Shown piece by piece: positions 7,902-16,495 of a DNA stretch of 41,010 nucleotides (position 1 is the stretch's first letter; every line of letters starts with the position of its first letter). A program made the translations under genes and the position numbers. The notes below the pieces were generated by a model, which was not told the DNA's origin, did no database searches, and saw only the letters and a list, made by a program, of their open reading frames with translations. This DNA comes from Lachnospiraceae bacterium (GTDB lineage: Bacteria > Bacillota > Clostridia > Lachnospirales > Lachnospiraceae). Where the stretch lies: assembly GCA_017938485.1 (NCBI GenBank), contig JAGBBM010000091.1, positions 1-41,010 of the forward strand, read 5' to 3'.

Positions 7902-9260
7902 ATGTCAAAGGTACAAGAAAGAAGACTAAAGCTATTACAACAATTTCAATTTAATAAAGTACTTAGCTTAGATGATATTATGAATACATATGGTGTCAGT
8001 AAGCGTACTGTTCAAGGAGATATAGAAAGTCTTAATAGTATGGGCTATTCTATATCTATGCCCCGTTCAGGTGAGAACAAAGGGTGTTATATATTTGAAC
8101 AAACAGAAACGTTGGCGACTTATGATGAGCAAGCTACTGGAGATATATATTACGTGTCAGAAGCTATGAATGGCATAGCTGGCGATATGCTTATTCTCTT
8201 GCTTTTGCAGGATGAAAATGGCAGAAAACTTGAGCTTGCCTCTGATGAACTTTATAGAAAAGTAAGAGGTAAAGAGTTGTCAGAGGATGGTACATATTTG
8301 TATGGTAGCAAAAGCTCATGGTATAAGTCTGCCATTAAAAGGTTAAAGGAAGCGCACTGTATTAAAGAAAGAATTGTAATAGACAGTGGTAAATCAGTAA
8401 TAAAATATCAGTTGGATATCGCAGCACCACGTTTTGTTAAACTTGCTCAGGCTGGAGATATTGGTTATGATGATTTTTATACAGTCTCAAAAGACATTCT
8501 TGAAGAATACAATGGAGATAGGGATACTAGGATAAAAAGAATACTTTCAAAGCTTCAGCTTCATATGACTGGTGTGAAGAATGCTCAGGAGATATATTAT
8601 ATCGTGGGTGAACGATTAATTGATGAGGAGAAAGCTATTGAACAGATAAAGACCCAACTGATAAAGTATCCCTATAGGGAAAAAGCTTTACGCGTAAAGT
8701 ATAAAACTCTTAAAGGTAACCAAGTTTTTACGGAGGATATCAAGGTTGGTATGCTTTTATTTGCCGTGAGTACTAACAGTCTATATCTGGTAGCTGAAAG
8801 GGTAAATGGTACCGGAATGGTTTACATAATGGTATCTACAATTGAACAGATTAACACCTTGGAAGATGTTGACAATGATATATATAATTCTGAAAAATAT
8901 GTTAGTGCGGTAAAATATATGCTTGGACCGGCAGGAATATCTATGAATGGAACACCAGTGGATATAAGGGTTGAATTTGACAGATTTAGCAATGTTGAAG
9001 ATAAGGTAAAAACTTATGTAGAAGCTAGGAAAAAGCAGGGTGCCTCTGCCAGTCTTTCTTACAGTGATGACGGAAAAACTTTGATATATAAAGACTGTGT
9101 TTATGGTGTGGCAGATATTAAAAGTTTTCTTAGGGGCTTTGGCTCATCATGTAGGGTTATAGAACCGGAGGAACTAAAAAAAGATATGGTTAATTCTGCG
9201 TGGAATATACTGGATAAATATAAGAGTGAAGGTTATGATATAAGGGATGAAAAAAGATAA
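7902..9260 (+). CDS. HTH-WYL transcriptional regulator 1
   Basis: A 452-residue regulator. Residues 1-68 form a DeoR-type winged HTH (LSLDDIMNTYGVSKRTVQGD at 21-40). A second winged-helix-like unit lies near 85-170. A WYL-like beta domain spans about 258-320 (Y-R-E-K-A-L-R-V-K-Y-K-T-L ... L-L-F-A-V ... L-Y-L-V-A-E-R), and a WCX-type C-terminal domain about 350-425 ends in S-S-C-R-V-I-E-P-E-E. WYL domains bind nucleic acid or nucleotide ligands and commonly regulate defence operons. It starts 25 bases after the partner gene and overlaps the next WYL gene by 14 bases, so all four genes probably form one transcript. It most likely controls the upstream promoter. The direction (repressor or activator) cannot be read from the sequence. 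Confidence 0.82.
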   Translation: MSKVQERRLKLLQQFQFNKVLSLDDIMNTYGVSKRTVQGDIESLNSMGYSISMPRSGENKGCYIFEQTETLATYDEQATGDIYYVSEAMNGIAGDMLILLLLQDENGRKLELASDELYRKVRGKELSEDGTYLYGSKSSWYKSAIKRLKEAHCIKERIVIDSGKSVIKYQLDIAAPRFVKLAQAGDIGYDDFYTVSKDILEEYNGDRDTRIKRILSKLQLHMTGVKNAQEIYYIVGERLIDEEKAIEQIKTQLIKYPYREKALRVKYKTLKGNQVFTEDIKVGMLLFAVSTNSLYLVAERVNGTGMVYIMVSTIEQINTLEDVDNDIYNSEKYVSAVKYMLGPAGISMNGTPVDIRVEFDRFSNVEDKVKTYVEARKKQGASASLSYSDDGKTLIYKDCVYGVADIKSFLRGFGSSCRVIEPEELKKDMVNSAWNILDKYKSEGYDIRDEKR

Positions 9261-10392
9261 TAATTATACCAGTGCAATAGAATTATTGATGGACGTAGCT
9301 ATGCTTCTTCTTAATAGAGATTATGATGATAATTTTGCTGATTATGAAGGTGGATTATCAATAAAAGATATTTCTGATATATTGGATTATTCTGTGGAAA
9401 CTATTAGAAAAGTTATTTCTGAATTAGCTAGATTTTATGATGCAAGCTACTATGATGAGAGTAAAGTTAAACAGAAATGGAGCTTAAGACTTTGCTACCA
9501 GTTACCTGATTATGAGCTTAAAACTGGTGATATGGAAGAATTACATGAAATCTTAACATCCTATAGAGAAAAGAGAAGTAGAGTTTTTTCATCAGGTAGA
9601 TTTGACAATGTGAAATTTTATATGACATTTGATGACGGTTTTGTTGGTGAATCATCTATTGTTGACATCCCATCTGATGCGGCATATTTGATGCTTTCGG
9701 CAAATGATTATAATGCTCTTAGAAATTTTCTCAAGGACAAATACATTTCTGATGATATATTGCATATGGATGAGAATGATTTTTATAATGTTATACCGAT
9801 GTATACTACATCGACAGAGGGGAATATTACTGTTGAGAGAGAAATTGCAGAGGCTATTATTTATAAAAATGATATAGATATAGAATATGGGAGAAGCGGA
9901 GAAATTAAAACCATAAAGCCTCTTAGGATTGTAAGATATAGTTTATATGGTGTGTCTTATGTTGTTACGGTAGAAAATGGTAAGCTTGCACCATATAGAA
10001 TTGACAGGATACAGAAACTTTGCGTAAATGAAAAGTCAAACATAAAGATAGATGACTTGACACCACTTGCTACACTTCCGTATATATGGGGAATGGATTC
10101 ATCTTCAGGAGATGCAGAGGTTACACTTAAAGTATACAATCATAATAACGGAAAAGTTGTGGATAAGGTAAGGCGTGATATAGCTTATTATCAGCAAAAG
10201 GCTGATTATAGGATTGAGGAGCTGAATACGGGAGATATTATTGTAAGTGGATATGTCATTGGTAAGAATGCATTTTTAAACTGGGTGCGAACCTATGGTG
10301 CATCTATGGTTATACTTGAACCTAAGGAATGGGGACAGGAGATTATAACTAGTGCAAAGAGAAAGCTAAGGAAATATGGCATAGAGATGTAG
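9247..10392 (+). CDS. HTH-WYL transcriptional regulator 2
   Basis: A 381-residue protein with an N-terminal HTH (about 36-66, LSIKDISDILDYSVETIRKV) and a WYL domain at about 198-255 (I-D-I-E-Y ... I-K-P-L-R-I-V-R-Y-S-L-Y-G-V-S-Y-V-V ... Y-R-I-D-R-I). A WCX-type domain at about 275-365 ends in G-A-S-M-V-I-L-E-P. Its start lies within the last 14 bases of the preceding regulator, so translation is coupled and the two may work as a heteromer. It differs from regulator 1 in having a single HTH and a shorter middle. It is the last gene of the operon; a strong terminator begins three bases after its stop. Confidence 0.82.
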   Translation: MKKDNNYTSAIELLMDVAMLLLNRDYDDNFADYEGGLSIKDISDILDYSVETIRKVISELARFYDASYYDESKVKQKWSLRLCYQLPDYELKTGDMEELHEILTSYREKRSRVFSSGRFDNVKFYMTFDDGFVGESSIVDIPSDAAYLMLSANDYNALRNFLKDKYISDDILHMDENDFYNVIPMYTTSTEGNITVEREIAEAIIYKNDIDIEYGRSGEIKTIKPLRIVRYSLYGVSYVVTVENGKLAPYRIDRIQKLCVNEKSNIKIDDLTPLATLPYIWGMDSSSGDAEVTLKVYNHNNGKVVDKVRRDIAYYQQKADYRIEELNTGDIIVSGYVIGKNAFLNWVRTYGASMVILEPKEWGQEIITSAKRKLRKYGIEM

Positions 10393-10394
10393 CG

Positions 10395-10433
10395 AAAAAA
10401 GGAGTCACATTTATATAATGTGGTTCCTTTTTT
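10395..10433 (+). terminator. Strong terminator ending the HEPN-NACHT-WYL operon
   Basis: A 16-bp stem (10395-10410 with 10418-10433) contains two G-U pairs and a 7-nt loop. It starts with six A and ends in six T, so it can act in both directions. It marks the right end of the four-gene operon. Confidence 0.9.
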
Positions 10434-10557
10434 GATGCGAAAAAATGCGAAAACTAATATGATATATTGTATTTACGCAAGGGACAAAAACCTTGGATGA
10501 ACATAAATATTAAGTCAATTATAAATAAAAATTTTTTATTAGATGGAGGAAATTATT

Positions 10558-10791
10558 ATGAACAAGAAAAATATATTAAAGCTTATGGTGACAGCAGCGA
10601 GTATGGTTATGATGGTGATATGTGTAGGATGTGGAAAACAGGATGCTAATGTGGAAACTGACGCAAATACAGTGATTTTGTGGGGAGAAGAATATGAGAT
10701 GAATGGAACATACACTGACGAAGAGCAGGGAAATGACAATGAGACTAAGACAATTATTCTTTGGGATAAAGAATATGAGATTTGTAATTAA
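10558..10791 (+). CDS. Small predicted lipoprotein with duplicated motif
   Basis: A 77-residue protein starting at ATG 10558, placed behind GGAGG at 10544-10548; an in-frame ATG at 10543 lies upstream of that site and is less likely. Residues 1-25 form a signal peptide with a lipobox ending in Cys25 (I-C-V-G-C). The mature part is acidic and carries two copies of one motif: T-V-I-L-W-G-E-E-Y-E-M and T-I-I-L-W-D-K-E-Y-E-I. It is probably exported and lipid-anchored. The function is unknown. It lies between the WYL operon terminator and the ClpP-like gene, 22 bases upstream of the latter, and may be co-transcribed with it. Confidence 0.6.
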   Translation: MNKKNILKLMVTAASMVMMVICVGCGKQDANVETDANTVILWGEEYEMNGTYTDEEQGNDNETKTIILWDKEYEICN

Positions 10792-10813
10792 CAAGGAAGA
10801 CTAAGGTGATTTT

Positions 10814-11410
10814 ATGGATAGATTTTTATGGAAACCAGTGGTGGAGGTTTCAAACAACTCTGGAATAAGACAGGTTGAGCTCATGACAAAGCATTTTATG
10901 AAGAGAAGAGTTTTTCTTAACGGGCAGATTGATAGTGAATCTGTCCATTCTATGCTAATACAGCTCATGTATCTGGTAGATGATGGTGATGCACCGATTA
11001 ACATATACATAAATAGCAGTGGAGGAGAGGTTAACTCAGGACTTTTATTATATGATTTTATTCAGAGTATTAAGTGCCCTGTTAACATATATTGTACAGG
11101 TATAGCGGCCAGTATGGCAGCAGTTATTTTGGCGGGTGGACAAAAAGGAAGAAGATTTATTTTGCCTCATTCTAAGGTTATGATTCATGAGCCACTACTT
11201 TCCAGTGGATTGGCGGGTTCAGCAACCAGTATCAAGAATATATCAGATTCAATTATAGAAACTAGACGCTTGATTAATGGCATCCTTGCCAAACATACTG
11301 GTAAGTCAATTGAGGAGATTGATGAGGCTACAAGTTTTGACAATCATATGAATGCAATACAAAGTATAGAATTTGGCATATGTGACAAGGAAGTTGAAGG
11401 TTTGTTTTGA
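10814..11410 (+). CDS. ClpP-like serine protease (accessory paralogue)
   Basis: A 198-residue protein in the ClpP/crotonase fold. The catalytic triad appears intact: Ser100 in G-I-A-A-S-M-A-A, His125 in H-S-K-V-M-I-H-E-P, and Asp176 in S-F-D-N-H-M. The oxyanion strand NSSGGEVNSGLLLYD (residues 67-81) is conserved. Housekeeping ClpP usually has PGG and GMAAS; here these read SGG and GIAAS. The gene is not beside clpX or tig but beside a TraG-like ATPase. It is therefore likely an accessory or element-borne ClpP, comparable to phage and plasmid versions that process specific substrates. The stop overlaps possible upstream starts of the next gene. Confidence 0.85.
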   Translation: MDRFLWKPVVEVSNNSGIRQVELMTKHFMKRRVFLNGQIDSESVHSMLIQLMYLVDDGDAPINIYINSSGGEVNSGLLLYDFIQSIKCPVNIYCTGIAASMAAVILAGGQKGRRFILPHSKVMIHEPLLSSGLAGSATSIKNISDSIIETRRLINGILAKHTGKSIEEIDEATSFDNHMNAIQSIEFGICDKEVEGLF

Positions 11411-11457
11411 TGATAAATTATTCTGTGTTTGTGCAGATGCAGAAGGGAGGATTTGTG

Positions 11458-12699
11458 ATGTTTAAGGACTGTTTAATACTGGGAGAAGATCAGTATTATA
11501 GTATGAATTCGTATGAGACTCAGGTTAATAATAATGTTTTGGTTGTAGGTGCAGCAGGGAGTGGTAAAACGAGAAGTTTAGTTATACCAAATGTTCTGCA
11601 GGCCACAGGAAGTTATATAATATCTGATCCCAAAGGAATGCTTTATAAAAATTATGCAGATTATCTTAGGGATAGGGGGTATGTTATTAAAGTTTTAGAC
11701 CTTATTAGTCCTAAAAAGTCCACTAATTACAATTTTTTTCATTACATAAGGACTGAGAGGGATATTATAAAAGCTGGTAATATGTTGGGCAATGCTTTAA
11801 TTAATTTAGCTGATAGTAATGAACCATTTTGGGAGAATGCAGCGGAAATGCTTATGATTGCATTGATTGCTTACCTTGTTTTGCATAGACCAAAGGAGGA
11901 ACACACCCTTGAAGGAATAATGAAATTAACAAGACTGGCAAATATTAATGAGAGAGATTCTGCGGAAAAGACTATATTGGATTTATTGTTTGATGATACG
12001 CATAGACAGGAACCAAATAATTTTGCTTATCGTCAATATCAAAAATTTAGAGTTGGTGCAGGTAAAACACTTAAGTCAGTAATAATAACCTTGAATGCCA
12101 AGTTTAAGGATTTGGATTTTGATGAGCTTAATAAAATGATGTCTAAAGATAGGATGAATATCCCTAGTATAGGGGAGAAGAAAACCGCCGTCTTTGTTAT
12201 TGTAAGCGATATGGAACGTTCTATGGACTGTGTTGCTAATATGTTTTATTCACAGTGTTTGGAAGTGCTTTGTTCTGAGGCAGATAAGAAAACGGGAGGA
12301 AGGCTTAAAAATGATGTGAGGTTTATTCTTGATGATTTTGCTACAAATTGTGTTATAGATGATTTTCCTAAGAAGATATCAGCATTTAGATCTAGGGGTA
12401 TATCTGCAATGATTATGCTTCAATCAGAACAGCAACTTGATGCTTGTTATCCGAGACAGGGAAATATTGTTATAGGAAATTGCGATAATTATGTATATCT
12501 TGGGGGAAATGATTTATGTACAGCAAATTCAATAGCAAGAAGATGTAATGTTCCAATAGAAGAGGTACTTTATATGCCTATAGGAATGAATTGGTTAATA
12601 AGACGAGGACAGAAACCTATATTGGGAAGAAATTTTGAACTTGATACATATTATTCTAAGCTTGATGCTGATGTTATGGAGGAAGAACTGGAAATGTAA
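11458..12699 (+). CDS. VirD4/TraG-like coupling ATPase, soluble orphan
   Basis: A 413-residue protein starting at ATG 11458 behind AAGGGAGG (11443-11450). TTG 11407 or ATG 11410, overlapping the clpP-like stop, are possible alternatives. The type IV coupling protein fold is clear: Walker A G-A-A-G-S-G-K-T at 31-38, YIISDPKGMLY at 53-63, NEPFWENAAEMLM at 121-133, Walker B R-F-I-L-D-D-F at 288-294, and ISAMIMLQS. The usual Walker B pattern LDEF reads LDDF. N-terminal membrane segments typical of TraG/VirD4 are absent, and no relaxase, VirB4 or other conjugation gene was found in the window. It may be a remnant of an integrative element or a re-purposed DNA-pumping ATPase working with the ClpP-like protein. 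Confidence 0.8.
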   Translation: MFKDCLILGEDQYYSMNSYETQVNNNVLVVGAAGSGKTRSLVIPNVLQATGSYIISDPKGMLYKNYADYLRDRGYVIKVLDLISPKKSTNYNFFHYIRTERDIIKAGNMLGNALINLADSNEPFWENAAEMLMIALIAYLVLHRPKEEHTLEGIMKLTRLANINERDSAEKTILDLLFDDTHRQEPNNFAYRQYQKFRVGAGKTLKSVIITLNAKFKDLDFDELNKMMSKDRMNIPSIGEKKTAVFVIVSDMERSMDCVANMFYSQCLEVLCSEADKKTGGRLKNDVRFILDDFATNCVIDDFPKKISAFRSRGISAMIMLQSEQQLDACYPRQGNIVIGNCDNYVYLGGNDLCTANSIARRCNVPIEEVLYMPIGMNWLIRRGQKPILGRNFELDTYYSKLDADVMEEELEM

Positions 12700-12741
12700 T
12701 GAAGATGATGATTATGAAAAATGTGAAAGATAAGTTTTTTC

Positions 12742-12773
12742 TAAAAAAAGAGGGGTAGTCATTACTACCCCTC
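12742..12773 (-). terminator. Terminator of ABC-F gene, overlapping its stop codon
   Basis: GAGGGGTAGT (12750-12759) pairs perfectly with ACTACCCCTC (12764-12773) around a 4-nt loop. On the minus strand it is followed by a T tract (the A run at 12743-12749). The ABC-F stop codon (12765-12767) lies inside the stem. Confidence 0.9.
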
Positions 12774-14750
12774 CAACTCATAAAACCTTTCATATAGTTC
12801 CATAAGCTCAGTGTCGTATTCTTCCAGCTTGGTGGCTAGTTCTCCTAGTTTAAAGGAGTTAGTTGCATTGGCTGGGTCATTTATTTCTTCATTAAGTTTT
12901 TCAATTAGGGCTTCAACCTCAGCGATTCTTGCCTCGGTTTTCTTTAATTCATTTGCCTTCTTTCTGAGGCGGGCTTGTTCTTCTTTGTTTTTTAGATAAT
13001 CTTCTTTTGATGTAGTAACGCCAGCTGTAGAACTGTTACTTGCTTGTGCCGAATCATTAGCTGTAGAAATACTATTGTCAGTCATGGTAGAATCACCACT
13101 TACGCTGGTAAATGGATTAGCATTTCTGTCAGTAACGCCATATACGTTATCCTTATGGCTTTCGTAGTAATCGTAGTTTCCTATAAAGTTGTATAGTTTC
13201 TTATCTTTTAGCTCTACAATTCTAGTTGAGACAGAATTGATAAAGTATCGGTCATGACTTACAAAAAGAACAGTACCAGTATAATTTCTTATGGCTTCCT
13301 CTAAGATTTCCTTGGACTGAATGTCCAAGTGGTTAGTAGGCTCATCCAGAATTAGAAAGTTAGCTGGAGAAAGCATAAGCTTGGCAAGGGATACTCGTCC
13401 ACGTTCTCCACCGGATAAATCTCCAATCTTTTTGAATACATCTTCCCCGGTAAATAAAAATGCAGCAAGTACATTTCTGATTTTTGTGTTGTTTAAATCT
13501 GGATAGGAATCAGAAATCTCCTCAAATATAGTCTTGTGAAGAGAAAGTACCTGATGTTCCTGGTCATAGTATCCAATCTTTACTCGTGAACCCAAAGAAA
13601 CTGTTCCTAAGTCTTTTGAGACAAGTCTGTTTATTATCTTTAAAATTGTAGTTTTTCCCGTCCCATTACCACCGATAAGAGCCACATGTTCTCCTCGTTT
13701 TACTTCTAAATCAAGGTTAGAAAAAAGTGTATTTTGCCCAAAACTCTTGGATAAATCGGTGATTGTAAGGACGTCGTTACCACTTTCCACAGATGGTGTG
13801 AGACTAAGTCTCATCTCTGAGGCAACCTCTGTTGGTTTTTCCAGAACTTCAATTTTATCAAGCATCTTCTCACGACTTTCAGCTCGCTTGATAGACTTTT
13901 CTCTGTTGAACTGCTTAAGCTTTGTTATAACTGCTTCCTGGTGTTTAATCTCCGCCTGTTGATTGAGATATGCCTTCATCTGGCTGGCGCGGATTTCTCC
14001 GCGCTTTTTTGAATAGTAGGTGTAGTTGCCGTGGTATACTATGCCTTTCGTGTTATCTATCTCCACAACTTTTGTGGCAATCTTATCGATAAAGTATCTA
14101 TCATGGCTCACGATAATAACGCTGCCAGAGTATGCAGAAAGAAATCCTTCTAGCCAAGTGATGGAATTCATATCAAGGTGGTTTGTAGGCTCATCAAGTA
14201 TTATAATGTCAGGTCTGGTAAGAAGGAGTCTTCCGAGAGCAATACGCATCTTCTGACCACCGGAAAGGGTGTTTATATGTCTGTCGTAATCGCTTTTGTC
14301 AAAACCAAGACCTTTTAGTACACCTGTTATTTCACTTTCGTAAGCATAACCATTTTCACGGTCATAGGTGCTTGATAGACGATTATATGTCTCTAGGATT
14401 TTCTCTAATTCTTCACCCTTTGCACTTTTCATATCAAGCTCTAATTGCCTGATATTTGCCTCCATATCTATGATATGTTTCTTTGTGGCAAGCATCTCAG
14501 CATATACAGTATTGTCGAAAGAAATGTCCTGATGCTGAGAAAGATATCCTATTGTGGTATCTTTGCCAATAACTATTTGTCCTTCGTCAGGAGTCTCCTC
14601 CCCCATAATAATCTTGAGCAGAGTGGTTTTTCCGGAGCCATTTATACCCACAATGGCAATCTTTTCTTTATCCTCTATGTGAAATGATATATCTTTTAGA
14701 ATTTGGTCAACTCCAAATGCCTTACTTATGTTTTGACAGGCTAAAATCAT
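12765..14750 (-). CDS. ABC-F family ATPase (ribosome-associated)
   Basis: A 661-residue soluble protein with two ABC domains and no membrane segments. NBD1 has Walker A G-I-N-G-S-G-K-T at 35-42, signature LSGGQKMRIALGR and Walker B I-I-I-L-D-E-P-T-N-H-L-D. NBD2 has G-G-N-G-T-G-K-T, LSGGERGRVSLAK and F-L-I-L-D-E-P-T-N-H-L-D. The charged linker between them (near 240-310) is the ABC-F arm that reaches the ribosomal P/E sites. A Ser/Thr-rich spacer precedes an ~80-residue C-terminal coiled coil, as in Uup/YdiF-type members. The role is probably in translation rather than transport; antibiotic-resistance activity cannot be assigned from the sequence. The ATG is preceded by AGGAG on the minus strand. 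Confidence 0.93.
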   Translation of the reverse strand: MILACQNISKAFGVDQILKDISFHIEDKEKIAIVGINGSGKTTLLKIIMGEETPDEGQIVIGKDTTIGYLSQHQDISFDNTVYAEMLATKKHIIDMEANIRQLELDMKSAKGEELEKILETYNRLSSTYDRENGYAYESEITGVLKGLGFDKSDYDRHINTLSGGQKMRIALGRLLLTRPDIIILDEPTNHLDMNSITWLEGFLSAYSGSVIIVSHDRYFIDKIATKVVEIDNTKGIVYHGNYTYYSKKRGEIRASQMKAYLNQQAEIKHQEAVITKLKQFNREKSIKRAESREKMLDKIEVLEKPTEVASEMRLSLTPSVESGNDVLTITDLSKSFGQNTLFSNLDLEVKRGEHVALIGGNGTGKTTILKIINRLVSKDLGTVSLGSRVKIGYYDQEHQVLSLHKTIFEEISDSYPDLNNTKIRNVLAAFLFTGEDVFKKIGDLSGGERGRVSLAKLMLSPANFLILDEPTNHLDIQSKEILEEAIRNYTGTVLFVSHDRYFINSVSTRIVELKDKKLYNFIGNYDYYESHKDNVYGVTDRNANPFTSVSGDSTMTDNSISTANDSAQASNSSTAGVTTSKEDYLKNKEEQARLRKKANELKKTEARIAEVEALIEKLNEEINDPANATNSFKLGELATKLEEYDTELMELYERFYELEG

Positions 14751-14781
14751 AGCTATTCTCCTTAGTCTAAAAATCTTTCTA

Positions 14782-14810
14782 ATTTTATCAAATTATTTGT
14801 TTCGTTGCAA
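14782..14810 (-). promoter_or_regulatory. Promoter of ABC-F gene
   Basis: On the minus strand, TTGCAA (14805-14810) and TAAAAT (14782-14787) are separated by 17 bases, 31 bases upstream of the ABC-F start codon. Confidence 0.65.
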
Positions 14811-14900
14811 TGGTTTGCGTGGTATAATTATATGGATTGTAGCTATATGGTAATTGGGATATTTTATAATGTCTTCGTGTATAATAGATGAGGTGACGAT

Positions 14901-15131
14901 ATGTTTAACTCAAAATCAAAAAAAGCAAAAAAAGAGATAGAAGAGATATTTAACGATATACAGATTAATCTGGAAAATAATTACAAGGATCTTGCCATAG
15001 GTGCAAGAAAAAAGGCTGCGGCTAGACTGGAAGAGCTTAATACTTCAGGAGAGCTTAGCGACAAAGATTACAAGAAGCTTAAGATAAAAATGGACGATTT
15101 TACAAAACGTATGGAAGGATATCATCACTAG
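14901..15131 (+). CDS. Small charged coiled-coil protein, unknown
   Basis: A 76-residue protein, Lys/Glu-rich and predicted helical throughout, ending in GYHH. No signal peptide or membrane segment is present. It starts with ATG behind GAGGTGA (14890-14896). It lies 13 bases upstream of the GH1 gene and is probably co-transcribed. It looks like a small conserved cytoplasmic protein; I cannot give a function. AT-rich DNA at 14820-14885 has several TATAAT-like boxes but no well-spaced promoter that I would call. Confidence 0.65.
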   Translation: MFNSKSKKAKKEIEEIFNDIQINLENNYKDLAIGARKKAAARLEELNTSGELSDKDYKKLKIKMDDFTKRMEGYHH

Positions 15132-15144
15132 TTAGGAGGTTTGT

Positions 15145-16491
15145 ATGGGTTTTTCGAAGGATTTTATATGGGGAGCAGCTTCTGCGGCATATCAGATAGA
15201 GGGTGCATATAAGGAAGATGGAAAAGGACTTAATATATGGGATGTATATAGTAGAGTTCCTGGACATGTTCACTACACTGAAACAGGAGATGTAGCTTGT
15301 GACCATTATCATCGATACAAGGAAGATATCAAGTTATTCAAAGAGTTAGGACTTAAGTATTATAGATTTTCCATAAGCTGGGCAAGAGTATTGCCAGAAG
15401 GTGTTGGACGAGTTAATGAAAAAGGACTTGAGTTTTATTCAAATCTGGTGGATGAGTTGCTTGCAGCAGGCATAGAACCCCTTATTACACTTTATCATTG
15501 GGATTTGCCATATGAGCTTTATCGCAAAGGCGGATGGATGAATGATGAGTCACCTCTCTGGTTTGAAGAGTACACTAAGGTGGTGATTGATGCCTTATCT
15601 GATAGAGTAAAGTATTGGATGACTATAAATGAACCTCAGTGCATAATAGGTTGTGGTTATTGGGGCGGTCATCATGCACCATTTTTACAGTTACCGAATA
15701 AGGACTTGGTGCTTATGTCCCATAATATCTTGCTAGCTCATGGTAGAGCAGTGAGATGTATAAGAAAATATGCAAAAGAAAAACCAATTGTTGGATTTAC
15801 TCCAACTGGTCCTGTGTATGTACCGGAAAATGATTCAAAAGAGGCTATAGATGAGGCAAGAGAAAAATCTATGAGCATGAAGAATTCATTATTTTTCTCT
15901 TCAACCTGGTGGTCAGACCCGGTTTTCTTCGGGAAGTATCCAGAGGAAGCTTATGAGATATTTGGAGAGGATATGATTAACCCTTCAAAAGAGGATATGG
16001 AGATTATATCTGAACCACTAGATTTTTATGGAGTGAATATCTATTATAGCGAGAAGATAAGATATCCACACACCTATGCTACTAACGAATATATAGGTAT
16101 ACCTAAAACTGCTATGGATTGGGTTGTGTCTGAAGATGTTATGTACTGGGCTGCTAAGTTTTGGTATGAGAGATATAAAAAGCCAGTTTTCATTACTGAA
16201 AATGGTATGGCAGATAACGATTGGGTTAATCGCAATGGTAAGGTGTGTGACCCTAACCGAGAGGACTATATCGCAAGATATGTAAAACGTCTTATGGATG
16301 CAGCAGATGAAGGCGTACCAGTTATGGGCTATATGTACTGGTCCGTTATGGATAATTATGAGTGGGCATATGGATATGATAAGAGATTTGGTCTTATTTA
16401 TGTAAACTACATTACCCAAGAAAGAACCATAAAAGAGTCTGGTTACTGGTACAAAAAACTTATAGAATCAAATGGAGAGATATTAAATTAA
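15145..16491 (+). CDS. Glycoside hydrolase family 1 beta-glucosidase / 6-phospho-beta-glucosidase
   Basis: A 448-residue (beta/alpha)8 enzyme of normal GH1 length. The acid/base Glu163 lies in M-T-I-N-E-P (159-164) and the nucleophile Glu352 in F-I-T-E-N-G (349-354). The N-terminal F-I-W-G-A-A-S-A-A-Y-Q-I-E-G signature and RFSISWARVLPEG (74-86) are also present. It hydrolyses beta-glucosides such as cellobiose. No PTS or sugar ABC genes are adjacent, and there is no secretion signal, so it acts in the cytoplasm. The preference for phosphorylated or free sugars cannot be decided by eye. The start follows GTTAGGAGG (15131-15139). Confidence 0.93.
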   Translation: MGFSKDFIWGAASAAYQIEGAYKEDGKGLNIWDVYSRVPGHVHYTETGDVACDHYHRYKEDIKLFKELGLKYYRFSISWARVLPEGVGRVNEKGLEFYSNLVDELLAAGIEPLITLYHWDLPYELYRKGGWMNDESPLWFEEYTKVVIDALSDRVKYWMTINEPQCIIGCGYWGGHHAPFLQLPNKDLVLMSHNILLAHGRAVRCIRKYAKEKPIVGFTPTGPVYVPENDSKEAIDEAREKSMSMKNSLFFSSTWWSDPVFFGKYPEEAYEIFGEDMINPSKEDMEIISEPLDFYGVNIYYSEKIRYPHTYATNEYIGIPKTAMDWVVSEDVMYWAAKFWYERYKKPVFITENGMADNDWVNRNGKVCDPNREDYIARYVKRLMDAADEGVPVMGYMYWSVMDNYEWAYGYDKRFGLIYVNYITQERTIKESGYWYKKLIESNGEILN

Positions 16492-16495
16492 AGCT

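Noticed and set aside
10467-10649. Plus-strand open frame over the lipoprotein start
   Set aside because: It lies out of frame with the lipoprotein, which has a clear ribosome binding site, signal peptide and lipobox.
11458-12699. Evidence for a complete conjugative element
   Set aside because: Only one coupling-protein-like gene is present. No relaxase, VirB4, integrase or att repeats were found in the window.
14823-14885. Promoter for the small coiled-coil gene at 14901
   Set aside because: Several TATAAT boxes exist but none has a -35 box at an acceptable distance (spacings of about 12, 20 and 22 were found).
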